DNA from: Ulota crispa
Lineage: Eukaryota > Streptophyta > Bryopsida > Orthotrichales > Orthotrichaceae
DNA: 64,000 nt
Direction of reading: 5' to 3'
NCBI GenBank assembly: GCA_963920765.1
Contig: OY987242.1
Span: 870,501 to 934,500, forward strand
Below the pieces are notes generated by a model. The model was not told the DNA's origin. It saw only the letters and a list, made by a program, of their open reading frames with translations, and did no database searches. This document shows positions 1 through 11,950 of the stretch, piece after piece. Made by a program: the position numbers and the translations under genes. Position 1 is the stretch's first letter, and every line of letters begins with the position of its first letter.

Positions 1-1070
1 TAGACGTCGCGCATGTACTGATTCAAATTCGCATATTCTGAGAGCTTCTGCTTGGAGCACTTGAACAAAATGTGGTACACGGGATCGAACCGAAACAGCG
101 TGGTGAAGAGACGAACATCCGCAAGCGTCAACGCATCCCCACAGAGATACCGCGACGTTGCCAAATGCGCGTCCACCGTATCTAATGCCAGGAACAGCTG
201 CTCCACGGCACGTTCATACGCTTCCTGAGACTGGGCAAACCCGCATCGGTAGACGCCGTTGTTGATATCACGGTAAATCAGCTCATTCCATCGCGCCATT
301 TCGGGCTGCAGGTGTTGGGGCGACAGATCGAGGTCGGGATTGGCAGCCAAATGGTTGAAATCCGAGTTCAGAATGTCGATGATATCCGCACTCTCGTTGT
401 TGACAACCCGCTTCTGGGAGGAATCCCACAACAGAGGCACCGTGGAGCGGCCGTTGTATCCCCCAGGCTGTGACTTGTACACGTCCGTCACGCGCTTCAA
501 CCCGTTCGCTCTGTCCAGCGTGGGAGCCAGCCGCGCGCCGCTTTGTTGCTGGTGTCCGGTGGTGAATTCCCAGAGACCCGTGGCGCCGGGGACGGCGACG
601 GAGACGGGGACCGCGGCGTGCAGGCCCTTGAGGCTGTGCACGATGGCGGTGCGGTGCGCCCAGGGGCAGGCTAACGCGACGTACAGATGGAACTGGCCCG
701 GCTTGGCAGACGGCGGGGGACGATTGCGGAACTGGCTGGTGGGTCGGCTGTAATCCTTCGTATCTGTGGGAGGCGCTAGTTGCGCCATCATGGTGAGCCA
801 CCCTGTTGTCCAGACCTCCTTCACCACCGTCACCAGTGCCCCCGGCGGCAAACTCCGCCCCCACACCTTCTGCCCCACAAATTTCACAAAATCCGCCGGG
901 GAGCTCCAACTGCTGGAATTGCTGTCACCGTCGTCCTTCATTGCGCACGAAGTTGGGGTTCGAATCCGTCGCTGCAGGGGTCTGATGCTACAGCCTCGGG
1001 ATAAGCGCCGCGATGGCACGAGGGGAGTGGAAAGGCAGGGCGCGACCGTTACGAGAGACAACGAAGCCAT
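1..1070 (-). CDS. Glutathionyl-hydroquinone reductase (GS-HQR, ECM4/YqjG-type GST), 3' end cut by window
   Basis: One uninterrupted minus-strand frame runs from an ATG at 1070-1068 to base 1, about 356 residues, with no stop and no intron. Residues 1-44 are Ser/Arg-rich with few acids (MASLSLVTVAPCLST...), which looks like a plastid transit peptide; a second Met at 941-939 could start a cytosolic form. The thioredoxin-fold half contains ALACPWAHRT, whose Cys is the catalytic residue of this GST class, then the substrate-region motifs VPLLWD and NNESADII. The helical half reads NDINNGVYRCGFAQ-like (here RDINNGVYRCGFAQSQEAYE) and LCGDALTLADVRLF, both diagnostic. Known family role: glutathione-dependent reduction of glutathionyl-hydroquinones. 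The last visible residues are NQYMRDV; the C-terminal quarter lies outside. Family is firm; organelle targeting is inferred. Confidence 0.93.
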   Translation of the reverse strand, partial: MASLSLVTVAPCLSTPLVPSRRLSRGCSIRPLQRRIRTPTSCAMKDDGDSNSSSWSSPADFVKFVGQKVWGRSLPPGALVTVVKEVWTTGWLTMMAQLAPPTDTKDYSRPTSQFRNRPPPSAKPGQFHLYVALACPWAHRTAIVHSLKGLHAAVPVSVAVPGATGLWEFTTGHQQQSGARLAPTLDRANGLKRVTDVYKSQPGGYNGRSTVPLLWDSSQKRVVNNESADIIDILNSDFNHLAANPDLDLSPQHLQPEMARWNELIYRDINNGVYRCGFAQSQEAYERAVEQLFLALDTVDAHLATSRYLCGDALTLADVRLFTTLFRFDPVYHILFKCSKQKLSEYANLNQYMRDV

Positions 1071-2350
1071 TCGTACAAACCCTTGTTGGAAACAGCAACC
1101 TCCGGAACACTCGAAGCGTCAACAGTGATAACTCACCTCGAAATGGGTTCAAATGCTGCTCTACAATTCTCAAGCAGCTGTGAGTGATAAAGCGGTATCA
1201 TGCGAATGTGTACCTGTTTGTCACCCACGTAGACGCTTGTAACCATCTGCTGATTTGTCAGCGTTGGATGCCATTGGATGTGGATTTCCTGCGGATCGTC
1301 ACGTGAGTGCTTGCCTATCATTGAGATCAAGGTTATCCCCTAAAGACCACGGATTTGACCAATTCGATCGATCCCACTTTAAAAATAATACAAAATAAAT
1401 GGTGCCAGATTTTATAATCCTCTAGAATCAGTGAAGAACACTACACCTTCTAGTCAATGAATCCGTAAATTTGAACCGCAAATAGTCCCCCTGTCACCCT
1501 GTGACTTTCTCCAAAAAGAGGAGGCTAAATTTGGCCAGGAGTACCAATACAAAGCGACCCAAACTGAAGTTTCACTTAATCACACAACTAGCAACGACTC
1601 ACGAGGCATGAGCAAACAGGAGGGTGCTAGTTGCGCCACATCCGCCGTACACCAGCGAGAACAAAAACCTTATCTTGACCACCGCTGCCCCTCGTTCCAG
1701 ACATTCTGAAAATGTACGGTTCACGTACGAGTAAACCTTCGTGACACTTGTGACTTGTGAGTCTAGTAGCTTCTCGAAGAACCGAACCAATTCGGGTGGG
1801 TGAGCGCCGTGGCTCTCACATTTGGTGGAGATTTTTTTTTTATGCCGCTGGAATCTCGACAGTGTGAATGAGTGACCTGCACGGCCAAAATTGGTAATTC
1901 AGTCCTTTTTGGAATTCTGAAACTGGAAGCCACAATTCGGACAAGTCACAAGAGCTTCGTCTCATTGATCATCATCATCTTCGTCACCATCGTCTGATGA
2001 TCATTAGGTGCAACGTGATTGGTTGGCTCTCAGGCTCCTCACCTTTCCAAACTGGACTAGTCTCCAAGAGGATTCAGTGACGTCCCTCACTTGGGAAGCA
2101 CATTCTTCACGATTACAGCGGTTACATTGAGTTCATTCAGCTGATTGTAAGCTTCATTCAGGTTCAGCTTGACCCCAATTTCCTGGTGAGGACATTGTGT
2201 GTGTGCAATACTGTAAGGGCGTGCGCTTGCTCTTTAGGTCTCTCTCTGGACCTCCATTTGTGCAGTGGTTGGTAGAGAGGGTTTCTACAGCGAAGCACGA
2301 GTCTTTCGGAGTTCGTTGCTGCTTTGCATTGAGAGTTTTTGTTCTTCGGG
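1071..2350. other. Divergent intergenic region between GS-HQR and fibrillin
   Basis: This 1.3-kb stretch separates the starts of two divergent genes and must hold both promoters and 5' UTRs. It contains a run of T at about 1833-1841 and a CATCATCATC/CGTC-rich patch near 1970-2005. Small open frames on both strands have no recognisable motifs. The fibrillin 5' UTR probably begins near 2150-2250. Confidence 0.5.
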
Positions 2351-4727
2351 ATGGCGCTCGCAACACAAGCGCTCTCCTGTCCTCAGCAGTACGTGGGAGC
2401 TATTGTTTCGACTTGCTCCACGTCGACTTCGGCGAGTCAGGACCGGATAGCTTTCGCTGCGGGACTCCATCGCGGGCGGCAGAGCCTCAGTTGTGAAGCG
2501 GTGAAGGTAAGCGTAAGCGAGAGTACTTCCAAATGGAGAACGGCTGTGTCTGCGTCGTCCGACTTTCAGAGCACATTCACTGCGAAGGAACTGGAGCGAG
2601 ATGCTGCCAAAGAGGCTCTTCTGCTGGCGGTAAGTCCCTCGCATTACTCTTACCCAGCGTTTGTCCAGCGGTTTTTCATTTGTTTCAATATTTCAAGTTG
2701 GAGGAGCTTATCTTGATTCTCGGGATGCTTTGTGTGCAACCACATGGTTTTGGTGTAAACATATAGGCTTCCTCCCGTCAAGCACGCAGTGTTTAACAAG
2801 CCAAATCATCCAACTCTTTCCAAGAGCTGTAAAAATGATCAATCCTGCAATGCAACTGTGAATACAAAATAGGTTTCATCTTCTCCAGGGGATGGTTTCG
2901 GCTTGAAAGATAGAACGAAAGAACAAGAATCCTGTATCATCGTAATGTGCATTGCAAATGATGTGTGGAAAATAAAAGGCCTGTCTTGTTGAGCTCAGGT
3001 GTTGCTTCATTGTCGGTTTCTTTCTTTGGGATTGTTTCCCATTTCCAAGTGCTAGTATGAAAGTGCAGTTAGGGTTTGGAGCTGACAGATTGCGGACGCC
3101 GGAGGTGTGGAAGCTTTGTCATCTGGGAAGGACGATGCTGCTGCACGCATTAACGTCAGCGAAAAACTCTTAGTACTTGAGCGTTTGAACCCTACACCGC
3201 GGCCGACCACGTAATCACCATGCCCGCACCTTAGCTTTTGGCTTCGTTTGGAAAGATGATGTTCTGTACTCACTACTTTGCCATCAGGGATGTGTTTGAT
3301 GAATAGACTTCGATAGGTGAAGCCAAAGTGTTTGGCACCGTTTATAATGATCACCCTGCTCAGAGCTTGGCGTTGGAATCAAATTGGGATTATCTTACAG
3401 TTTAGAGCAGTTCAGGGTGCTATTTCAAGTTTTGGAGATATGGTACGCTTAGATGGGTTCTCTTTGTTCGGGACCACAGAATACAGCAAATTTTTCCCCT
3501 GGTATTTGGGTCTGATCACCTTTAACCTTGCATCCTTTAAACTTTCATTTTTTGTGTGTCTTGGGGTAGGTCGCCGTTGCTCGAAGGATTGTGGGAGTTC
3601 AAGTGGGCGGGAGCAAGCAGCCCTGGTACCACTGCCGCGCGAACACTTATCAAGTAATTCTCACATTTTCTCAACGCTACAGAAGCATTGAAAGGGCATG
3701 TCCACAAAACATGAAGTTTGATTTGATAAATCTTTGTCGTTGACGTGAGTTTGCAGTGCTGCTTTTGATGTAATTTTGATCGTCCCTCTGTAGACGATTC
3801 CCAGCAGCACTCGCATCCATCAGCTCTCTGAAAATCCTCATTCTCGATGGTACAACGAAAGCCACTGCAACTCTGAAGTTCCTAGGCAGCGTAAGTCATC
3901 GCATTCTTGTCCTTTCACTGTTGAGGTTGATTACCGTTGTCAGCGTGTCTTCAGTTCAGCACAAGCCTTGTGATCAAGTATTCATGGTTTAGAATGGGAG
4001 TTAACAAATTGCCTACAATGCACACGTGCTTGATTTGGATATGGCAGGTCGAGAGTTCATTTGTGCTATCAACTAAGCTCACAGCGGAGGGTCCAACACG
4101 CTTGAAGGAGGAGTATGTGGAGGGCGCTGTTTCTTCTCCCAACGTCTCTGAAGTTCCATCACAGTTTAGGAGCGTCTACGATCAAATAGTAGCCGCTGCT
4201 GAACGCCTCCCCGCTGCTGTGAAGAATATTGTCACCAACGGCATCAAAGTACCCTTGAGTACAACCCTAAACCCTTCCGCCGCCCCCCCCCCCCCCCCCC
4301 CTATATCATCACTCTTGGAATGCCATGTTTCGCAGACCTGGATTAAAAATAGGCATGGTTGTATGTACCTATTCTAACAAGCATGTCGATGTTGTGTCGG
4401 TGGATCCAGCGGGCACATTTTCAAGGCAGCTCCTCATATCCTACTTGGATGAAGAAATTTTGGTGTGTATTCGTCTCTCTTCCTCTTTTTCTGTATCCGA
4501 AATCCTTAAACCAGTCAGGAAATATGTAAAGAGTCGAAATATTTCTTCTGGTTCTGTTTTGGTTCTGTATCCACTCGTAGTCTTGCTGGTGGTTGAACTG
4601 ATATTGAGATGTACGGAATGCACAGGTTGCACGAGACGAATCAGGTGTACCGGACATACTGTATAAGCTACAGATAGCAATTCCAATTGTCGAAACCGTG
4701 ACTGTGGTTCCAGAGTATCTGAACTAA
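2351..4727 (+). CDS. Plastid lipid-associated protein / fibrillin (PAP family)
   Basis: Seven exons with consistent phases: 2351-2629, 3089-3210, 3570-3653, 3794-3890, 4048-4258, 4410-4462, 4626-4727, giving 315 residues. Residues 1-60 are Ser/Thr-rich (MALATQALSC...) and fit a plastid transit peptide. The mature part shows the fibrillin order: AKELERDAAKEALLLA helix, LERLNPTPRPTTSPLLEG, then WEFKWAGASSPGTTAARTL, a central RFPAALASISSLKI strand region, KVPLTGTFSRQLLISYLDEE, and the closing RDESGVPDIL box that precedes the C-terminal strand ending VPEYLN. Fibrillins are lipocalin-like proteins of plastoglobules, thylakoids and stroma that bind isoprenoids or lipids. From memory it most resembles the PAP13-like subgroup, but subgroup is not certain. 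Donor of exon 6 is GTGTGT; the others are canonical. The exon 5-6 join was chosen because it restores the conserved IPLSGTY-type motif. Confidence 0.92.
4283..4301 (+). repeat. Poly(C) run of 19 in fibrillin intron 5
   Basis: An uninterrupted C19 lies 24 bp after the exon 5 donor, preceded by telomere-like CCCTAAACCC. On the transcribed RNA it is a C tract; on the minus strand a G19 tract. Confidence 0.95.
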
Positions 4728-5531
4728 GCGACACCCACCGGTAAGCTTAGTCATTCTTCCCCTTCAATCATTTGTACGAATGTTTTACAAGCCATTTCTT
4801 AAAAGGTAATCAGAGAATTCATTGCGTACTAAGTCAACAAAGGTGGAGGACTTTTTCAGATTCAAGAGATCCTGCGAAAGGAGCAGGCTTGCATGAAGCG
4901 ATTGCTTGTGTTTGATGTCTTATCCAGACTTCTTGTATTTAGGGTACTGTGGTAACTAGTACCTCATTTAGATTCCTACATTTATCGGACTTCAGATTGA
5001 AGATTCATAGAGAGATTTGAAATGTAATGCTGTATCTCTCAGAGTAATATAAGTTGAGTGAGACTCACCTGGTCTCTTTCAACTCAGAATCTGCGTCATC
5101 TCGTGATTGAGGTTGTAGACAAACAAACTGGCCTTTCTAGCTCGTGTGCTCTACAAACTCTCTATTGGATGTTGTTTCACACTTGTTGGGCGCTCAATTC
5201 AAGGGCAATCGTTTGAACTGTCTTCCGCTATGAATCTGTGTACTTGCTATGCTCTCCTCGTTGCTACTACTGTGTGCAAATTTCTCTGCCTCACACTTGC
5301 TGCGTTCTTTTTTGTAATTTTGATACGAATGAAACGTATATTTCATTGCGTCCTTTGTACCAGTTGTACGTAAACTCATACCTGTAAGGCAAACGCTTAA
5401 AACAAATGAAACCACTGAACAATTACCTTCTGTTGAGAAAAAAAGGTCCCGTAACCGCTGCTACAAACTCAGGCAGTGGAAAATTGAGCCCAAGTAGTAG
5501 AGCATTATCTACTGTGGATGTTGCTGTTTCC
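4728..5531. other. Convergent intergenic region (3' UTRs)
   Basis: Lies between the stops of fibrillin (plus) and the SHIPPO-repeat gene (minus). The sequence is AT-rich, with short frames and no motif I recognise; it should carry both 3' UTRs and polyadenylation sites. Confidence 0.5.
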
Positions 5532-8500
5532 TCAAACGTCGTAAGTGCCTGGGCCTGGCAAATCTTCAATAGCAGAATTCCATCTTAACCCTTTCGTGAA
5601 TTTTATGAACGGCGGATTTGCACACTTTGAGTTAGCTTGGTTACCCTGCCACGTCGAAAAAATCGGAGTTCAGCACTTGCTGTTTCTACTTAAACTACTA
5701 CGTTCCAGATAACATACATAGCAACAACAAAATGTGGATCGTTGTTATGTTGTAATGGTCTGAAGCACTCACCACAGAAGATATCTGCCCAAATTGACCA
5801 GGTCCATTCGAAACTTGTCCCACAAAAGCTTTGTCATGCTCTTTTGACAAAAACGTCTGTCATGAGCAGAAGTAACCAATTATGCTTACAAATGTCATCT
5901 ACACAGAAAGCCTTATCACTACAACCGAATTTTCTCTATACATTTTGCAAAGGAGAACTGATACCTTATCCCTTCCTTCTCGAGTACTTTGAGGGAAGCT
6001 GTAAGAAGGCCAAGTAGCCCTCTGAGATTCAGGTTGCTTTCCTACTGATCCTTTTATTGGATACTCTCCCGGTCCAGCAGATTCACCTCCACGGTCCCTC
6101 TGCTTCAGTTCCAACCGCAAAATTATATTATAAACATCAACGACTTGAACAACATGTTGCCACAAAATTTTCAATGTTCCTGAAATTACAAGATATCAAA
6201 GAGAAGTAGGACTTGAAGCACATGACTACAAATAGACCAATGTGTTTACTAAAAACATGTCATTATTCTGAACTTTGTTTGTGTATTGCTCCACAGGATT
6301 GTTACCATGTTTCTCAGCCCTTTGGTGAAATTAATGACCGGGGCAGTTCGGTTTCCAGACATGCTTTGATATCCAAAAGTGGATTTTTGAGGACAATTCG
6401 GTCCTGGTGACGTCATCCCCCATTTTTCCTGTAGGTATATTCACAGGCCTATTAGTGGCTTGCAATAGCATGCATACGTCCATTCAACAAATAAGACATT
6501 CTCACCAAACGACGCTAGTGCACTACAATCACATGTAAGATAAGTTCCTTTAAACCGTGCACATAAGGAGCTGACCGATGTGCACATGATGAAAATTGGT
6601 TTTACACCTTTTATTGGAGTTGTAATGAACTTATTAGGAATTCTCAAAGTCATTATGGTATCTTTCTCAAAACCATGCACTAGACTTCGCTTATTCTGAC
6701 CTTTCAAGGCACTTCTCACAAATGAAATCTACGCATGTGGCAGTTTTCAAAACTAGGATGACATCAAGTGAATGTACATGTAGGATAAATTACGTTACCT
6801 TGTCAAAATCTTTGTGCACGAACATCTTTGCTTGTGCCGCCCTGCTTCCTACGGTGAACGCTGTTTTTTCAGGAGATCTTTTTTCTGATCTTACCTGTGA
6901 CAGGATGATTCCAGAGTACGATGACTTGACCCACACTGAAGGAGCCTAGACAAAAGCAGGCTAGTGCCACTCCCATAGACTGGAAACAGAGCAAACATAT
7001 TCGATGTGAATGCCATTTGATCGACCTTGCAAAATCAACCCATAACCATGAAAGTAACTACTGTTAACAGTGCCACTCATGAGCCAACCCACAGTACCGT
7101 ATTGGAAAATCCATAAATGCCAAACACCCATTGTGTGCTTTCTTTCGTACCTGATCACCAAAAGCAGATCCTGCTGGATTGTACGCTCCTGGTCCAGGCA
7201 TTTGATCTGGCCCTTTCTGCATGACCAACACCGCTAAGAGAAACCACAAGCAAGCTTTCCACTGTAATAATGGAAAGCGTTTCAATTGGAAAAATAGAAA
7301 GCTTTCAAGTTCTCGCATTTTCACTTCTTATAGCTATCCTCAAATCAAACACCATCTCAGAGTCAAGGTCAGCACCCCCATACTGAATGAATGTGACGAT
7401 AATTCTATTGGCAGATGAACGGTGAAACTTACCCTCGACCAGCGTTTTGCAGTCCCAATTTTCACCTCAGCCGGGGACTCACAATGGGATTGAGATTGTT
7501 TGCCAAATGATGAAATTGACTTGTAGACAGGACCTGTTGTTAAGACAGTAACCAGCACAAATTTAATAAGTCCCTCGGTTGCAACATGTGCTTGCCAAAG
7601 CACAAAAAAGGCCAGTACAGCAGCTTTAATCCTTCTTTCAGATACACATAGTGCCACCACCGAGATACTAAAGATTACTGAGAATATGTCCAACCCTAAA
7701 CCAATATATCAACACGCTCAGCTCTTGTTAGACCAAAAGTAACATATTCGAACTTTCATTCTCAAAAGACACGTAGAAACTACCAATATTTTATCAACCT
7801 CAAGTAGTACAAAAATCACATGCGAGGCTGCTCATATACAGCTACATGTCCTAGCAACATGCCAGCATATTGAAGTGCTAAACTATAACTTCTAGAGATT
7901 CATACCAGGACTGTTGTTCCCTGGTGTCTTCGCTGCCATTTCAGAGTTGACGAACATCTGCGCCCACAATTTCCGAGTATCATAAGCATCCCAACAATAC
8001 TTAGGTAGGAGCATCTGATTGTGACACTGACCTAATTGTGACGTAAAACATGATGGCACCAAGATGTCAGAATCTACATGATTGAGGACCTTGGATGTGT
8101 CAGAATTAGGTCAGCAAACCTTGAAGTTTCCACATTAAGTGTATTTTCCTTACAGATAACCCCATTATCTAGAGCCTGCTGAAGATTAAGCTATATCACC
8201 AAATTCAATATCTAGGTCCTCACTGAATACCATCACGATTTGATAGTTGGAGTACATTAACTGATGTGATCATACCCTTTCAAAAGCATAGCGACTACCA
8301 GTGCCAAATCCAATACATGGAGCAGTAACCCTCTTCGATAATATCTGCGCCAAACACAAACACTCCATAGATCAATGTACAGAAAAATGTGGAATAGCAG
8401 GCACTCATTGACACACAGGAAGAATGATGCGATATAATAAGAAAAGAGAGCCAGAACACTGAACAGCCGTGCAGAATGTGTCGCTGATAAACACAAGCAG

Positions 8501-8700
8501 AGATTTGCTTCTGCCACAAAATTTGAATATTTTTGGACGACGATGTGGGAGAGCTGCAAATGGTTAGGCTGGAAGGGTACCTGGGGACCAAAACATGCCG
8601 ACTTTGTATGAGTTACACGCGGCGGCGGAGGTTTCCAAGTCCTGTCTAAGCGGAAGGCTTCCCAATAAGGTACCCTCTCCGTAGACTTCGCCTCTGTCAT
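5532..8700 (-). CDS. Sperm-tail PG-rich (SHIPPO/STPGR) repeat protein, probable axonemal protein
   Basis: Eight exons, minus strand, phases continuous: 8700-8581, 7957-7906, 7533-7433, 7216-7151, 6945-6895, 6099-5965, 5856-5773, 5624-5532; 233 residues, stop TGA. It has four or five Pro-Gly-Pro repeats at regular spacing: NNSPGPVYKSISSFGKQ (residues about 53-69), MPGPGAYNPAGSAFG (97-111), SAGPGEYPIKGSVGKQ (137-152), SNGPGQFGQISS (196-207) and the C-terminal IEDLPGPGTYDV. Between repeats are the typical GTAKRW, FLSKEHDKAF and FTKGLRWNSA segments. These match the STPGR family (PF07004), known from cilia and sperm flagella of animals, algae and early land plants. No signal peptide or membrane segment. 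It implies flagellate male gametes, so expression in antheridia would be expected (inference). Exon 5 (17 codons) is the weakest piece. Confidence 0.88.
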
Positions 8701-10295
8701 CGTGTAAAGCCTTTCAGATTGAGCCCTTCCTATCAGTTCCTTGAAGTCTCATTCTTAGAAGACTCCAACTCTTGTGCCCCTCCTTCGTCCGGCAAGGGTG
8801 TCCTGACTTTGAAAATGCTTCTTTTGGATGTCTCTGACCATCCCTGTGTTGAATATTCTGAGTTTCCTGTCACACTACAGATCTAACAGGGTCTCGTGTC
8901 CTGCACTCCATGAAGTTCAATTTCCTTCACCTTCAAGCTCCATCCTCATGTATATAATGCGACCGTGTTTGTAATCACTTCATGTCATTGATGGAGGTAC
9001 AAAAGCTTCTTTTGCCACCGATTGCCATCTTTCTCCATCACATGCCGCAAGAGAGATAAAACAGAGTTTTCAAATCTCCACCATGTTGTCATACGGGGCT
9101 CCACTCCCTCGGCAAATGAACCCCTACTGCACCCTAAATTCATCTCCACGTGGAGGGCTGATACGATCTTCAACAGGAGCAAATCTTCTTCACACAGGAT
9201 GTTGCATCGACAAAACTAGCTGATGTGAGGATTGGAGCATACAAAAACTTTCGTTACGCAACTGCCAGGGTTACGACACTGCCACCAATGCGGCATCGTC
9301 GAAGCAAGATGTCCGCAAGTTCGACAGATCCAGGATTGCTCCTACAATAACGAAACGCACAATTCTCCAGGTCGTCGAATGTGCAGGAGCTTTAATCAGA
9401 CCATTGGGCGGAGATCTCTCTCCCTGTTGCTAAAAGAAACTATATCATCACATGTGGAACGACCTGAAAAGAATGAAAGGATTGCATGGACACCAACGAT
9501 CGATACCTGAAAGAACGGTGAAGGACCCCGGATCCCGGACGGAATGCGCAGAGGTGGGGCAGAGGACTAGGGCTGTTGTATGGGATGCCGGTTCAAGGGC
9601 ATTGGGGAGATTCCTTCGATCTCGCTGCAGCGGCAGCTGCTTCACAGAGGGAAGTGACGAGAGCAGGGCAGAATGCGAAAGACTCGTCATCAGATTCGGC
9701 TGAAGCTGGCCATCAAGAGTCTAACCCTTTGAATTCCCAATGGAAACATGCACAATGAGCGAATTCCCTTCTGGAAGGATCGGCCAAGGGGTACCACGGG
9801 ATTACAGAAGCCTTCGTCCGCAACCCACCCCGGACGTAACTTTGCACTTCCACAACCGCAATTCAGTTCCCACGGCGCTCCTTTTTTAGGTTCCCATAGC
9901 CGGGAACCCCATCCCTTCTCCGATGGTAGGACTCGTCACAGTCTCCGCACGTTGTTGTTCTGGTGCGCTTGGCTTCAAGTGCAGTTCTAGCCCGTGCACT
10001 CTTAATCAGGCATGCACGATTCTGCGCGATTGACATGAGCGCACCAACCCTCTGGAAACCCACAGGCGCATGTTTGTCTTGATCTTCTCCTGGAGTTCAT
10101 TTAGGGTTTTGGATGGTGCAGTCTTTGAAGCTTGTCAAGATTTTGCATCGCAAATGCTGAGTTTTCATGGCAGCAAGTAGGTTATGTGATTAGCTGTTGA
10201 TTGTTGCTGAATTTTGATCTGAAATTGCCACTTGCTGGTTAAATGTGTGTAGGGAGATAAGCACATGCTATGGTGAGTCAGGTCGCATTCGAAAA
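8701..10295. other. Divergent intergenic region with an unresolved coding-like island
   Basis: Upstream of both the SHIPPO gene (minus) and ABCI10 (plus). The segment 9230-9757 is GC-richer than its surroundings and open in overlapping plus frames: 9232-9510 encodes a Cys-containing peptide (CHQCG, CPQVRQ) and the frame ending at 9757 encodes an Ala/Ser-rich one (SFDLAAAAAASQREVTRAG). I could not connect these to a start, a splice pattern or a known family, so no gene is called. A 5' leader for ABCI10 probably lies within 9800-10295. Confidence 0.4.
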
Positions 10296-11255
10296 ATGAC
10301 GCAGTATTGTGCCTCTTTGTTTCAACTCACACCAGCAAAATTCTTAGGCGTCGGGAATTCTCGGAGATGTTATACCTCGAGTGCCCCTGCTTCCGTCACC
10401 CTCCCTCTCCCGTTGTTTTCGAATTTTAGGTTATCATCGCTAACCAAAAGCAGCAGAGTATGTTTCGGATGCAATTGTGAAGAACGCGTCGTTTCGCTGG
10501 GCAGAGGTGTTCAACGAAGCCAGGCGCTCGCCGTTGGTGTGAAGAGCGAAGCCGAAACATCACCATTAGCAATCAATGCGAGGGACTTGGGATTGACTGT
10601 GAACGGGGACAAGGGCGAAGACATCGTCGTGCTGAAAGGGTGTTCATTGCAGATCCCAGAAGGCCAGCTCTGGATGTTGCTAGGACCCAACGGCTGCGGG
10701 AAGTCGACACTCCTGAAGGCATTGACAGGGCTGTTGCGGCCGAATCGTGGGAAGCTCTTCATCACCGGACCTCGCAGCTTTGTGTTCCAAAACCCTGACC
10801 ACCAGGTGGTGATGCCGACAGCCGAGGCAGACGTTGCATTTGGGTTAGGGCACTTGGACTTATCCGATGACGAAGTGAAATCACGCGTGTACACTGCCTT
10901 GGAGGCTGTGGGCATGAGTGACTACGGGCAGAGACCTGTGCAGACGCTCAGTGGAGGGCAGAAGCAACGCGTCGCCATAGCCGGTGCCTTGGCTGAGTCC
11001 AGCCGTGTATTGCTTCTGGATGAGCTCACCACGTTCCTGGATGAAGCGGATCAAATGGGCGTGTTGGAAGCTGTGCGCAATGTCGTCGGAGGATCCGTGA
11101 CGGCGTTGTGGGTGACGCATCGGTTGGAGGAACTGGAGTTCGCCGACGGCGCTGTTTACATGGAGGATGGACGAGTCGTGCTTTCAGGTAGTGTCGACGA
11201 CGTGAAACGCTACATTCACAAGCAACAAGAGCAAATGAACGGGGTAGTGAGGTAA
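10296..11255 (+). CDS. ABCI10: ABC transporter I family member 10-like ATPase (CbiO/ECF type), plastid
   Basis: A single exon of 319 codons. I chose ATG 10296; the frame is open 17 codons further but without another ATG. About 90 residues precede the ATPase domain and look like a transit peptide (MTQYCASLFQLTPAKFLG...). All nucleotide-binding signatures are present: Walker A GPNGCGKST (residues about 130-138), Q-loop FQNPDHQVV, signature LSGGQKQRVAIAGALA (218-233), Walker B RVLLLDEL (237-244), D-loop FLDEAD and H-loop VTHRLEEL. There are no membrane spans. The short single-domain form and CbiO-like sequence match plant ABCI10 (NAP14-like), the presumed ATPase of a chloroplast ECF-type metal or vitamin importer acquired from the cyanobacterial ancestor. 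It would need separate membrane partners, none of which is nearby. It is intronless while most neighbours are split. Confidence 0.9.
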   Translation: MTQYCASLFQLTPAKFLGVGNSRRCYTSSAPASVTLPLPLFSNFRLSSLTKSSRVCFGCNCEERVVSLGRGVQRSQALAVGVKSEAETSPLAINARDLGLTVNGDKGEDIVVLKGCSLQIPEGQLWMLLGPNGCGKSTLLKALTGLLRPNRGKLFITGPRSFVFQNPDHQVVMPTAEADVAFGLGHLDLSDDEVKSRVYTALEAVGMSDYGQRPVQTLSGGQKQRVAIAGALAESSRVLLLDELTTFLDEADQMGVLEAVRNVVGGSVTALWVTHRLEELEFADGAVYMEDGRVVLSGSVDDVKRYIHKQQEQMNGVVR

Positions 11256-11950
11256 TGTATCAAGGGCGTGTTTTGAGCTGCCTGAATTTTATAGCTCTTT
11301 CTCAGACCTTGCTCCAGGCTTTGTAACCGAAGAGGTATGTATTGCGCACATACTACACTGGAATCGTTTGGATGAGCCAGACCTTCTTGGAGATTCTTGT
11401 TGTAGTGCAGAATATTTAGCATATTGGATTAAAGTGGTGCTGTACTTGATTATCAACGTAATCTTTTGCCGTCTAGATATTTATATATTGCCAACGTTTT
11501 CATCTCCAAATCTTTGTGACTGATTTAGAGCTTGTAAGATCTGGCACCCACGAACAAGCATCGTTGCACAGTTCTCTCTACAACTCTTACTGTAACTTGC
11601 CTTGAGTACTCTTTGTCCTCGACAGACACTAGCAGGAAGCCAGCTGAAGGTGTCCCTACAACACCTAATTGGCAATTACAAATGACAGGGTATATTATGC
11701 ACCCGAGATGTGAATCCCGTCATCACCATAAGGATGTCACTAATTTAGCAATTCTCTGCCTCGACAGAAGGCCTCAATTTCCTCTCATATGGTAAGCTTA
11801 TGAATGTTCGCAGGAGCCGGTGGTCCAACGCCAACGGCATTAGCTTCATCCAATAAGAAGCCTGAGAATCCTAGTAGCTTGACAAAAAAGTATATGCTAC
11901 TAAAGAATTTCTATTTCTGACCCATCCAGTCAGAGCGTAAAGTACACTAT
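11256..11950. other. ABCI10 3' UTR and intergenic DNA
   Basis: AT-rich sequence after the stop codon. It includes ATATTTATATATTG near 11478 and short frames with no similarity I recognise. It ends at the first TTAA transposon. Confidence 0.4.

Noticed and set aside
283..909. A 208-codon minus-strand frame and overlapping plus frames
   Set aside because: They are shadows of the GS-HQR frame, which alone contains ALACPWAHRT and LTLADVRLF.
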